Both the position numbers and the translations under genes were made by a program. Below, one piece after another: positions 1 through 6,329 of a stretch of DNA of 20,290 bases (positions are counted from its first letter, which is position 1; each line of letters opens with the position of its first letter). Location: positions 1 to 20,290 of the IMG/VR virus record IMGVR_UViG_3300043775_000029, one strand, 5' to 3'. The notes beneath the pieces are model-generated. The model was not told the DNA's origin, made no database searches, and saw nothing but the letters and a program-made list of their open reading frames with translations. Origin of the DNA: a virus.

Positions 1-30
1 CAGTACGCAAGCCGCAATCCATCCGATCAT
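1..30 (-). CDS. Partial gene, N-terminus only (runs off left edge)
   Basis: An ATG at 30-28 overlaps the TGA of the 232-residue gene (29-27) as ATGA. A purine-rich SD-like stretch (GGGGGAAGAG) lies directly upstream. Only ten residues are visible (MIGWIAACVL). They are hydrophobic, which would fit a membrane segment or signal peptide, and the preceding small genes also encode membrane segments. A lysis or membrane function is only a guess. The start is supported by the overlap pattern seen throughout this operon. Confidence 0.5.
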   Translation of the reverse strand, partial: MIGWIAACVL

Positions 31-725
31 CTCTTCCCCCAGTGACTTACGAACCACAGCCACAGCCACAGGTAGAGGAGGAATATAGAAGTCGCCACCA
101 CTGCCGCCAGCTTGGCTTGCAGGTTTCTTTCCTCTTGACGGTGTAGCCATCTGTCTTGCCTCTTCTTCGCCTCCTCCTTGAGTCTAGCTTTTTCCTGTTC
201 CTCTGAGATGACTTCGCGCATCTTGAAGACTTCGGAGTACAGTGCGCCCATCTCTGGCGGTGACTGATACACCATAGTCTCTCGGATTTGAATCACCAGC
301 CTGTCCATCTCTTGTTGCGCCATCACACGCTTTAAGGCAGCTTCCATGAGGTTTTGATCAGGGTCATAGACAGTTTGGCTTTTCTCTTCTTCCTCCCTGA
401 TGTGCGCGGCCAGTTGTTCTTGTAGCTTGAAAAACTCGGTCAGGTTTCTGACAATGTCAATCTTGACTTGTGTCTCGTCAACTGCGACATAGGCTTGCTT
501 CTTTTTCGCCAAAGGCTTTGCACTGGCGGCTGGCTGTGGTTTGCCGCCAAAGAATGCAAGCAGTTGATTCCAGAAGCCATATGCCTCTTTTCCAATTTCA
601 ATGACTTGGTCAGCCGTTGCCTTAATCTCAACAAAGGATTCCTTGGCTTGCTTGTACAGCTCGCATCCGGCTTGGATGTTCTTAACCAGCCCAGCGGCAA
701 GCAGACAGATGCTGATCGGATCAAT
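27..725 (-). CDS. Phage protein with MDPISI-type N-terminus and C-terminal membrane anchor; probable ATT start
   Basis: The reading frame is open from ATT at 725-723 to TGA at 29-27 (232 residues). AGGAG (736-732) lies six bases before ATT, and a TAA immediately precedes it in the same frame. Read from ATT, the protein begins (M)DPISICLLAAGLVKN. I recall this N-terminus from phage proteins that normally begin MDP[IL]. The only standard in-frame start is TTG at 512, which would remove 71 well-formed residues. Residues 1-70 include a hydrophobic helix and an alpha-helical stretch. Residues about 85-205 are highly charged and probably coiled coil. Residues about 206-228 form a Trp/Leu-rich membrane segment followed by a short basic tail. 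This topology suggests a membrane or virion-associated protein in the lysis/tail end of the operon. The function is unknown, and the ATT start could be a sequencing error for ATG. Confidence 0.75.
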   Translation of the reverse strand: MDPISICLLAAGLVKNIQAGCELYKQAKESFVEIKATADQVIEIGKEAYGFWNQLLAFFGGKPQPAASAKPLAKKKQAYVAVDETQVKIDIVRNLTEFFKLQEQLAAHIREEEEKSQTVYDPDQNLMEAALKRVMAQQEMDRLVIQIRETMVYQSPPEMGALYSEVFKMREVISEEQEKARLKEEAKKRQDRWLHRQEERNLQAKLAAVVATSIFLLYLWLWLWFVSHWGKR

Positions 726-734
726 TTACAGCTC

Positions 735-890
735 CTAGAGCTTTAAAACAAGCGTCATCAGCATACCAATGATGGCGGCACATGACCCTATCAATATCTG
801 CTCAATGCGCTTGAGTCGAGCGTTGATGCTCTCGTATCGAAACTCGCACACCTGTTCGTGCGTGTCTAAGCGTGCTTCAACTGGTGTCAT
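735..890 (-). CDS. 51-residue membrane protein, holin/XhlA-like topology
   Basis: The ATG at 890 overlaps the upstream gene's TGA as ATGA, and the gene ends at TAG 737-735. The protein has an N-terminal charged helix (residues 1-31, with MTPVEARLDTHEQ and INARLKRIEQ) followed by one hydrophobic span (about 32-51, ILIGSCAAIIGMLMTLVLKL). A short amphipathic helix plus a C-terminal membrane anchor is the layout of XhlA-like and other small holin-associated proteins. Its position among late small membrane proteins agrees. It was found by translating the gap between larger genes. Holin or holin partner is an inference; no enzyme motif is present. Confidence 0.65.
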   Translation of the reverse strand: MTPVEARLDTHEQVCEFRYESINARLKRIEQILIGSCAAIIGMLMTLVLKL

Positions 891-1057
891 GCTGCTGGCT
901 CAGTTGGCGCTGGCGTTGCTGCTTCAGCGTCTGCAAGTGCTTGTGCTTCAGCGGCCTGTGCCGCTACTGCCGCATCATGGATGGCTTGTTCTTCAGGTGT
1001 GTACTCAACGATTGCGGTTACGCCTGTCTCTACGTTAACTACGATTCTATGTGTCAT
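887..1057 (-). CDS. 56-residue Ala/Glu-rich small phage protein
   Basis: The ATG at 1057 is preceded by AAGGA with six-base spacing. The SD lies at the very end of the upstream structural gene (stop 1063-1061). The gene ends in a TGA overlapping the ATG of the 51-residue membrane protein, so the two are probably translationally coupled. The N-terminus (MTHRIVVNVETG) looks like a short beta hairpin followed by a YTPEEQAIHDAA helix. The last 25 residues are Ala/Glu/Pro-rich and low in complexity. Similar short proteins with a V.V.TGE....TPEE pattern occur beside phage tail genes. The function is unknown. Confidence 0.65.
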   Translation of the reverse strand: MTHRIVVNVETGVTAIVEYTPEEQAIHDAAVAAQAAEAQALADAEAATPAPTEPAA

Positions 1058-1060
1058 TTT

Positions 1061-1597
1061 TTATCCTTCATACATGATGTTGATTGTTCCGGCATCGAAA
1101 GTGTCCGTGCCGTTGACGGTGGTGATGCGTACTCGGTCGAGTGTGCCTGATAAAGAAAGGCTTCCTGTTGCAGTTCCAGCGGTTGTTGCGCTATCAGTTC
1201 TGCAAACAGTGCCAGAGCATAACCAAGTGTTACCAGAAATAAGAGTAAGAACAATAACCCCAGTTAAAGGCGTTGCTGCTGAATAGTTTGCTGCAATAAA
1301 CAACCCAAAACCAGTAGTTGGAAATGCGCTATATGCAGAAGTATTTTGAATATTTGTTACAGCAGAAAGATAACCGCTTGTTACAAATGAGCCTGACCCA
1401 ATTTGAATTTGTGGCAAAGATGTGCCGTTTGTGCTTATACCACTAAACATGACCGTCACCCGCTTCACCCAACTTGGCAACGCAGTAAAGTCAATGCTTG
1501 TACCTGATGTGCTGGCAACAGCAGTGCCTCTGGTAATCCCTAGTACTGCACCATTGTTGATCGTGACGCTTGCTGAACCATCGATGACTGTTGCCAT
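1061..1597 (-). CDS. Beta-rich structural protein, tandem paralog C (178 residues)
   Basis: The ATG at 1597 follows a GAGGG SD that sits in the last codons of the upstream paralog (stop 1602-1600). The protein is Ser/Thr/Gly-rich with no charged helices and no Cys cluster. It shares two blocks with the two genes upstream. The first is a central GTAVASTSG.SIDF...PSWVKR..VMFSG.S block. The second is a C-terminal RVRITTVNGTDTFDAG block followed by a short Tyr/Leu-Glu-Gly end. This composition fits a virion surface or tail-fibre-like beta sandwich. No catalytic residues are apparent. The role as a tail appendage is inferred from composition and position. Confidence 0.8.
   Translation of the reverse strand: MATVIDGSASVTINNGAVLGITRGTAVASTSGTSIDFTALPSWVKRVTVMFSGISTNGTSLPQIQIGSGSFVTSGYLSAVTNIQNTSAYSAFPTTGFGLFIAANYSAATPLTGVIVLTLISGNTWLCSGTVCRTDSATTAGTATGSLSLSGTLDRVRITTVNGTDTFDAGTINIMYEG
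1089..1138. repeat. 50-base near-identical block, copy in paralog C
   Basis: Encodes the RVRITTVNGTDTFDAG end of paralog C. It differs from the copy at 2221-2270 at only two of 50 positions. See the tandem paralog finding. Confidence 0.8.
1491..1528. repeat. 38-base near-identical internal block, copy in paralog C
   Basis: Encodes the GTAVASTSG.SID segment of paralog C. It differs from 2024-2061 at a single base. Confidence 0.8.
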
Positions 1598-1599
1598 GA

Positions 1600-2190
1600 T
1601 TAACCCTCGTACAAAATGTTGATTGAACCAGCATCGAATGTGTCAGTGCCGTTGACAGTCGTGATGCGGACTTGGGTTAGCGTGTCTGAGAGGGTTTTGC
1701 CGCCAGACCCTAAAAAAGTTCTCGCAGAAATAAAATCATTTAGGTTTGTAGCGGAAACCCATACATTACTTCCAAGCGTACAAATTGTAGTAATGCCATA
1801 GTAAGCAGCACCAGCATTGCCAAAAGTTCCAACTAATAAACCAGTGCTAACATTAGTTGTTGCTGCGGTAGCATTGACGATATATGTCATGCTTGATCCA
1901 TATCCAGTAGTTTCAACCCCCCCAGAATCACCTAGTTGAATCTGTAAGTTACTTGTACCACTTGTACTAACCCCACTAAACATCACTGTGATTTTCTTAC
2001 ACCACGCAGGTATACCAGTGAAATCAATGCTTGCACCTGATGTGCTGGCAACAGCAGTGCCAGCAGATATTCTCTGCATCTGCGCCCGTGACGCATTGCT
2101 GTCAGTCCCAAAGAATTGACCGTTGTATTCAATGTTGCCTGTGGCTGGTGTACCAATCAGCGTGTCAGAAGTTAAAGCAAGTATTGACAT
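1600..2190 (-). CDS. Beta-rich structural protein, tandem paralog B (196 residues)
   Basis: I chose ATG at 2190 because AGAGGG lies at standard spacing before it. A TTG two codons upstream is possible but less likely. The first 45 residues differ from those of its paralogs and include GNIEYNGQFFGTDSNASRAQ, a stretch common near the ends of phage tail-fibre-type proteins. The rest follows the family plan: the GTAVASTSGASIDFTGIP block, a Ser/Thr-rich body, and a terminal RITTVNGTDTFDAGSIN block. The gene overlaps or abuts paralogs on both sides, so the three are probably made together. Confidence 0.8.
   Translation of the reverse strand: MSILALTSDTLIGTPATGNIEYNGQFFGTDSNASRAQMQRISAGTAVASTSGASIDFTGIPAWCKKITVMFSGVSTSGTSNLQIQLGDSGGVETTGYGSSMTYIVNATAATTNVSTGLLVGTFGNAGAAYYGITTICTLGSNVWVSATNLNDFISARTFLGSGGKTLSDTLTQVRITTVNGTDTFDAGSINILYEG
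1628..1677. repeat. 50-base block, diverged copy in paralog B
   Basis: Same position in paralog B as the blocks at 1089-1138 and 2221-2270. About seven differences from the 2221 copy by eye. Confidence 0.75.
2024..2061. repeat. 38-base near-identical internal block, copy in paralog B
   Basis: Encodes the GTAVASTSG.SID segment of paralog B. It differs from 1491-1528 at a single base. The matching segment of paralog A (about 2601-2642) is more diverged. Confidence 0.8.
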
Positions 2191-2192
2191 GA

Positions 2193-2765
2193 TCAACCCT
2201 CTAGTAAAAGATTTACGGTTCCGGCATCGAATGTGTCAGTGCCGTTGACGGTGGTGATGCGTACTCGGTCTAGAGTTCCACTCAATGTGACATCACCGCC
2301 GCCTACACAAGTTGTTGTTGTTAAATTCTTTAAAGTATGGCTAGAAATCCAAATATTACTGCCAAGCAGCGTAATTGTCATATGACCACTATTTATGTTT
2401 GCCGCAGCAACTGCGTACATAAAAAAACCAGTTGTACCATTTGATGTTCCAACACCAGCGCCTAAAGATGAAGATGTAGAAATATAGCCGCTAGTTGTTA
2501 CAGAACCTGAGCCAATTTGCACAAGTATTGCGCTAGTTCCGCTTGTACTCACGCCTTGAAACATCACAGTAATCCGCTTAATCCAACTCGGCAAACTTGT
2601 GAAGTCAATCGCTGTACCTGATGTAGACGCAACCGCTGTACCCAATTTATTGACAGCATTTGTCGCAGTGGCGGCTTGAAGTGTCAGCGTATTTGTACCA
2701 GCAACAGCAGGCGCTGATACTGTGATAGCCCCGCTGGTGTCTCCTGAAATAATTACTGAGGACAT
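2193..2765 (-). CDS. Beta-rich structural protein, tandem paralog A (190 residues)
   Basis: The ATG at 2765 has AAGGAG eight bases upstream. The protein begins MSSVIISGDTSGAITVSAPAV and then TLTLQAATAT, which resembles the repetitive leader of many phage tail-fibre proteins. It then carries the family block GTAVASTSGTAIDFTSLPSW and the terminal RVRITTVNGTDTFDAGTVN block. It is the most upstream member of three tandem paralogs. Its 3' end is nearly identical in DNA sequence to that of paralog C. A virion or tail-appendage role is inferred. Confidence 0.8.
   Translation of the reverse strand: MSSVIISGDTSGAITVSAPAVAGTNTLTLQAATATNAVNKLGTAVASTSGTAIDFTSLPSWIKRITVMFQGVSTSGTSAILVQIGSGSVTTSGYISTSSSLGAGVGTSNGTTGFFMYAVAAANINSGHMTITLLGSNIWISSHTLKNLTTTTCVGGGDVTLSGTLDRVRITTVNGTDTFDAGTVNLLLEG
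2221..2270. repeat. 50-base near-identical block, copy in paralog A
   Basis: Same position in paralog A as the block at 1089-1138. The DNA is more alike than the protein requires, suggesting recent duplication or gene conversion. Confidence 0.8.
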
Positions 2766-2784
2766 TATTGAATCTCCTTATCAA

Positions 2785-3306
2785 TCATAAAACCACCCAC
2801 CTTGCACCACTTGGAATGGTGACGGTGATGCCGCTGTTAATAGTTATCGGGCCAACACTGTGTGCATTGTTGGAAGAGCTGAGTGTGTAGTTTGTGGTCA
2901 CAGTGAGCGTGTTCTCGTAGAACACCGTATCAGCACCGCCACCAGTTGCACCACCACCCACTGAAGACCAAACACTGCCGTTGTAGCCTTCAAACTTGCC
3001 GAGTGTGGTGTTGTATCGGAGTTGACCGGCTGCTGGTGATCCTGGCCGCTGTGCCGTAGTGCCTGACGCAATCTTGATGGCATCGGTTGCCGAGACAGTG
3101 AATGTGCCAGAGACAGACGCTGTGCCTGCCACCGCCAATGTCTTGCCTGCGCCAATGTTCAAGCCAACTGATGTGCCAGTGCCTGCGGCAGCGAAAACGG
3201 CATCAACAGCATCCAAATCGGTGTTGATCTTTGTGCCCCAAGTGTCTGTTGACGCGCCAACTTCTGGCTTTGTCAGCAATAGATTTGTGGTGGTTGTATC
3301 TGCCAT
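2785..3306 (-). CDS. Tail-fibre-like phage structural protein (173 residues)
   Basis: The ATG at 3306 follows AAGGGG with good spacing. The N-terminus ([20 protein letters not shown], then [18 protein letters not shown]) is a well-known opening of phage tail-fibre and collar-type proteins. It is followed by a repetitive beta stretch with [19 protein letters not shown], typical of the region just before a fibre tip. The end ([19 protein letters not shown]) is also a common terminus for such proteins. At 173 residues it is short for a receptor-binding fibre. It may be a fibre anchor or stub, with the tip supplied by another gene such as one of the three paralogs next to it. Confidence 0.75.
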   Translation of the reverse strand: MADTTTTNLLLTKPEVGASTDTWGTKINTDLDAVDAVFAAAGTGTSVGLNIGAGKTLAVAGTASVSGTFTVSATDAIKIASGTTAQRPGSPAAGQLRYNTTLGKFEGYNGSVWSSVGGGATGGGADTVFYENTLTVTTNYTLSSSNNAHSVGPITINSGITVTIPSGARWVVL

Positions 3307-3315
3307 CTGTACCCC

Positions 3316-4020
3316 TTACGCGGCTTCTTGCCAAGTGATTGAATTGTCTGCTAAATCAGACCAGTTTTCTGAGGTGTCTGAAACTGGTGTCCAGCTTTCC
3401 GAGGAATCGGACACTGGTGTCCAAGATTCCTGATTGTCAGACTGTGCGGTCCAAGACTCAACACTGTCTGGCACAGCGCCCCAACCAAAGCCGATCAGCG
3501 TCCCCACAGAGCCTGATAGCTCAACACCGATTATCGCAACCTCAATGACTGCTGTCGCAGTGCCAAGTGCCTCAGTGCCTTCAACGCCAGTGATATCTTG
3601 GAATGAAATAACTTCTGGAGAAACCGTGTTAACTTCACCAGTGGCGGCATTGCCTGTTAACTCTGGCGCAACGACAGCGCCAACACTGTCAATGGCGGTG
3701 GTGAGGAAATTACCACTGATGGCAAATGACACGCTTGGCGTGACACTGCCCACCGCCATGCTTGCCGAATTGCCTGTAATCGCAAAGGAGAGTTGTGGCG
3801 CAACCGTACCAATATTGCCTGTGGCAATCGTCCCATCTTCTTGGATCGAGATATCGGTCAGCAGGTTGCCGACTGCGCCTGTGGCGGCATTGCCTGAGAT
3901 GGCAATCGTTTTGGTAAAGACAACCGTACCAACAGCACCAGTTGCCTGATTGCCGCTGATGACGACATTGCCTATGCCATAGACACCTCTGCCGTAATAG
4001 CCTGTTCCATAAGCAGCCAT
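3316..4020 (-). CDS. Repeat-containing structural protein (234 residues)
   Basis: The ATG at 4020 follows GAGGAG. The N-terminus (MAAYGTGYYGRGVYGIG) is Gly/Tyr-rich. Residues about 18-170 carry at least six imperfect units of 22-30 residues built on SGNxATGAVGTV followed by a short hydrophobic strand. The C-terminus (about 190-230) switches to a ten-residue tandem repeat: ESWTAQSDNQ, ESWTPVSDSS, ESWTPVSDTS, ENWSDLADNS. Such stacked short repeats suggest an elongated, surface-exposed virion component. The gene sits between neck and fibre genes. No enzyme motif is visible. Confidence 0.75.
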   Translation of the reverse strand: MAAYGTGYYGRGVYGIGNVVISGNQATGAVGTVVFTKTIAISGNAATGAVGNLLTDISIQEDGTIATGNIGTVAPQLSFAITGNSASMAVGSVTPSVSFAISGNFLTTAIDSVGAVVAPELTGNAATGEVNTVSPEVISFQDITGVEGTEALGTATAVIEVAIIGVELSGSVGTLIGFGWGAVPDSVESWTAQSDNQESWTPVSDSSESWTPVSDTSENWSDLADNSITWQEAA

Positions 4021-4035
4021 GCCGCTGCTCCTCGG

Positions 4036-4491
4036 TTAAGCCAACCGGATCAGGCCGGTGCTTGCGTCATTGACAGGCATGGTCAGCGTGAATGTGCCAG
4101 CAGTCACGGTCTGACTGCCAAATGTATGAACGCTAACCGCCTTGTCGGACTGACTTGAGTTATAGATCAACACGCAATCAAAGGCTGTGGATAAGGTCAC
4201 CGCTGAATAGGTGATGCTGGCGCTTGGCGTGACAAAGGCAGTCGTGCCACTGGTGCTCGGTGGAGTGCCAAATGTGACGGTGACACCACCTGCGGTATAG
4301 CCTGAACCCGAAACCTCTCCAGTGGTCGTATATGCGGTTGTAGAGGCATTGATGGTGGCACTGTCCAAGTACAAAGCCGCCTTGAAAGTGTCAGCGGCAG
4401 TTGATGCACGCACAACGCCTGTGCCGAAATTGTGAATGCCGGTCAGCAAATCACCTTTAAAGCTGGTACACATGGCCTGAGTGTTACTCAT
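4036..4491 (-). CDS. Small beta-rich virion protein (151 residues)
   Basis: The ATG at 4491 has AGGA eight bases upstream. The sequence has a small helical start (FKGDLLTGIHNFGTGV) and then a Thr/Ser/Gly-rich body with strand-like stretches such as YTTTGEVSGSGYTAGGVTV and AFDCVLIYNSSQSDKAV. It ends TGLIRLA. It resembles uncharacterised phage proteins found downstream of the neck adaptor in podovirus-like genomes. A role as a virion decoration or tail component is inferred only from context and composition. Confidence 0.75.
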   Translation of the reverse strand: MSNTQAMCTSFKGDLLTGIHNFGTGVVRASTAADTFKAALYLDSATINASTTAYTTTGEVSGSGYTAGGVTVTFGTPPSTSGTTAFVTPSASITYSAVTLSTAFDCVLIYNSSQSDKAVSVHTFGSQTVTAGTFTLTMPVNDASTGLIRLA

Positions 4492-4501
4492 GGTCTATTC
4501 C

Positions 4502-4693
4502 TTATCCAATTGCTGCCGCAACGCCATCGGCTGCGACACTTTGTTTCAACACAACATGGACTGATCTGTGTACCAGTTCGTCATCCAAACGATATTCAAC
4601 CCAACTGATGATCTCTTTGTCGTTCTCAATCGAACCCTCAGACTTGTGCAACAAGGACTCATCCATGTCGCCTTTGGTGGTGGTAATCATCAT
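4502..4693 (-). CDS. 63-residue conserved-looking phage protein
   Basis: The ATG at 4693 overlaps the adaptor gene's TGA as ATGA; a second ATG follows immediately at 4690. The sequence (MMITTTKGDMDESLLHKSEG, then ISWVEYRLDDELVHRSVHVVLK) looks like a compact beta protein of a type often found just after the adaptor gene in phages. It has no recognised domain. Its coupling to the adaptor suggests a virion assembly role. Confidence 0.7.
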   Translation of the reverse strand: MMITTTKGDMDESLLHKSEGSIENDKEIISWVEYRLDDELVHRSVHVVLKQSVAADGVAAAIG

Positions 4694-5319
4694 CCGAATG
4701 TCCTCGCCCTTGCCAAGATTGCGCCGCCAGAGGTTGAGCCACGATCATCAGCAATCTGCAACTGCTCTAAACCAGCGGCATACAACGATGACCACACAGT
4801 GATTCTCGCATCGTCTTGCAAGTATGGCGCAGCCTGTAAAAGTGCGCCGTACAAATAAACATCAGGCGCTTGTGTCAGCAGCCAGTTTGTAGCGACAGTC
4901 GATGACAACTTTATCAACTTTGCGTAATAGACCAGCTCTGCTGTGTATGCGCCATCAGGTATCGGCAAAAGTCTGAATTGGTTGCCCACCACGCTGAAAT
5001 ACAGTGGCTTGCCACTGGATAAGTAAGTGGTGTTCGACAATGAATCCATGGCATCAATCGTCTGAAATGTCAGATTGGTCACTGGATTGGTGTTGAGCTT
5101 GATGGCCTTGGCTTCCAAGAAATCATCAGGCACTGTGCCGTACTCAGCAGCCGCCGCAAAGGATGCAGTGGCACGCACAATCATTTGGCGGGTGCGTAGC
5201 TGTCTCTCAATTTGTGACTCGGCCAGACTGATGAAGTCAGGAATAACTGAAGTCAGATCAGACCGATTAAGCCAATCGGCCAGCGATGTCTTCAATTCTG
5301 TGTAGGTGGTCAATGCCAT
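4690..5319 (-). CDS. Head-tail neck adaptor protein (SU10 adaptor / gp11-like)
   Basis: The ATG at 5319 follows directly on the stop of the glycosyltransferase-like gene, with GAGG upstream. The N-terminal pattern TTYTELKTSLADWLNRSDLT, then VIPDFISLAESQIERQLRTR, is characteristic of the SU10-type phage adaptor family. These proteins ring the portal and join it to the tail, like T7 gp11. The remaining residues (GTVPDDFLEAKAIKLN, then YYAKLIKLS, TNWLLTQAPDVYLYGALLQAAPYLQDD) also fit, and 209 residues is a usual length. The adaptor order after portal and capsid supports the call. Confidence 0.85.
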   Translation of the reverse strand: MALTTYTELKTSLADWLNRSDLTSVIPDFISLAESQIERQLRTRQMIVRATASFAAAAEYGTVPDDFLEAKAIKLNTNPVTNLTFQTIDAMDSLSNTTYLSSGKPLYFSVVGNQFRLLPIPDGAYTAELVYYAKLIKLSSTVATNWLLTQAPDVYLYGALLQAAPYLQDDARITVWSSLYAAGLEQLQIADDRGSTSGGAILARARTFG

Positions 5320-5973
5320 TTAGACTGCCTCTTTTTCGAGCTGTTCCTTCATCACCCAAGTGTGTTCATGTCGGAATTCAAATGTGCCAATGTGTCCGAT
5401 CTCTTTCGAGACATCATGGTCAATATACACCTTGAAACCCAGTTCCTGCGCCTTCTTGCAGAAGAAGACATCCTCGCCCATGTAGCCGCGAGTCTCATAC
5501 TGCCAAGGCATATCAAACCACGGCTCAGTCATTCCCTGAAACACTTCGCGCTTGATTAGCATCACGCCAGTGCCAACAGAGCCAACTTCCTCTAATCCGG
5601 TGGATTCAGGCATGGTGTAAACCTGTTGGCGCTTGCCGTTCTCATCGTAGTTCTGCGCTGTTGGACCTGTCGGCATTCTGCGTCTGGCGCAGTTTGTAGC
5701 CACGATGTCCACATCATGCGCCAGCAAACGCTGAATCATGTCTTGTGGGAAAGTCATGTCGGAGTCAATGAAAAGGATATGACTGCAACCTTCACGCATC
5801 GCGTCCAAACACAAATCAGCACGCTGGTTTTGAATCAGCGTGCCTTGCAGTATCTTGAGGCTCACAGCGTCAGTGGTGTTAAGCGTGTGATACGCGACAG
5901 CATTAACCATACAGTATGTGTACTGCGTATGTACCATGTCACGCGCTGGCGTGCAGACTGCGATGTATTTCAT
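5320..5973 (-). CDS. GT-A-fold glycosyltransferase-like protein (217 residues)
   Basis: The ATG at 5973 overlaps the previous TGA as ATGA. The protein starts with a nucleotide-binding-type strand (MKYIAVCTPARDMV). It then has the NQRADLCLDAMREGCSHILF helix-strand unit and a DSD motif (residues 70-72, FIDSDMTFP), equivalent to the metal- and sugar-nucleotide-binding DxD of GT-A enzymes. A C-terminal GEDVFFCKKAQELGF segment resembles the catalytic acidic helix (ED) of family 2-like enzymes. The length suits a minimal catalytic domain without membrane segments. It may modify virion proteins or host glycans; the acceptor is unknown. Confidence 0.75.
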   Translation of the reverse strand: MKYIAVCTPARDMVHTQYTYCMVNAVAYHTLNTTDAVSLKILQGTLIQNQRADLCLDAMREGCSHILFIDSDMTFPQDMIQRLLAHDVDIVATNCARRRMPTGPTAQNYDENGKRQQVYTMPESTGLEEVGSVGTGVMLIKREVFQGMTEPWFDMPWQYETRGYMGEDVFFCKKAQELGFKVYIDHDVSKEIGHIGTFEFRHEHTWVMKEQLEKEAV

Positions 5974-6284
5974 AGCTGACCTGGCCTCACTCTAAAGAAC
6001 CTGTTATCGGGATCGTTTAACCATTTCTTCATGTAAACCGGATCATCAATCTTGCCCTCGGCCTTCAACTGAAAGTAAATGGATTCAGGAATGCTGGCCA
6101 CATGATGCCATTCACCCTTCCAGTTTGCTTTGTTGTCGATGGTGGCAAAGTCGCGCTTGTTGGCCTCAATGACAGCAGTCAAATCCTGAGTTGTCTGAAT
6201 CGTTGCCTCATCAGTGTCCTCGTTGTAGTGCCAAGTGCGCGTGATCCCTTTTTCGGGGTTTGCATCAAAAAATCGTTTTTCCAT
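5970..6284 (-). CDS. 104-residue phage protein downstream of capsid
   Basis: The ATG at 6284 is preceded by a hairpin that contains the only SD-like sequence (see 6293-6312). The protein is soluble and mixed alpha/beta (EKGITRTWHYNEDTDEATIQ, then DLTAVIEANKRDFATIDNKA). It ends RFFRVRPGQL, and the stop overlaps the glycosyltransferase-like gene. Similar short proteins with a W...GEWHHVASIP..... pattern are common after phage capsid genes. The function is unknown. Confidence 0.75.
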   Translation of the reverse strand: MEKRFFDANPEKGITRTWHYNEDTDEATIQTTQDLTAVIEANKRDFATIDNKANWKGEWHHVASIPESIYFQLKAEGKIDDPVYMKKWLNDPDNRFFRVRPGQL

Positions 6285-6292
6285 ATAAGTAA

Positions 6293-6312
6293 GGGGAGGA
6301 TTTCTCCTCCCC
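6293..6312 (-). promoter_or_regulatory. Intergenic SD/anti-SD hairpin after the capsid gene
   Basis: A perfect eight-base-pair stem (6293-6300 with 6305-6312) closes a four-base loop. On the transcribed strand its 5' arm is GGGGAGGA, a strong SD-type sequence, and its 3' arm is the complementary anti-SD. It lies 17 bases after the capsid stop and eight bases before the next ATG. The following bases (TTACTTATAT) are only weakly T-rich. It could be a partial terminator that lowers expression after the capsid, an RNA processing site, or a translational switch that hides the ribosome site. Confidence 0.55.
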
Positions 6313-6329
6313 CTATTCCTCTCAGTCGA

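Noticed and set aside
440-724. 94-residue minus-strand frame starting at TTG 724
   Set aside because: It overlaps the 232-residue protein in another frame. Its sequence is Ser/Arg/Leu-rich without domain-like character, and the other frame continues into a well-formed protein.
3360-3430. Minisatellite-like non-coding repeat
   Set aside because: The DNA repeat is explained by the ten-residue ESWTPVSD-type repeats of the structural protein at 3316-4020.
4186-4194. Exact DnaA box inside the 151-residue structural gene
   Set aside because: It is a single isolated copy in coding sequence with no neighbours, so it is probably coincidence.
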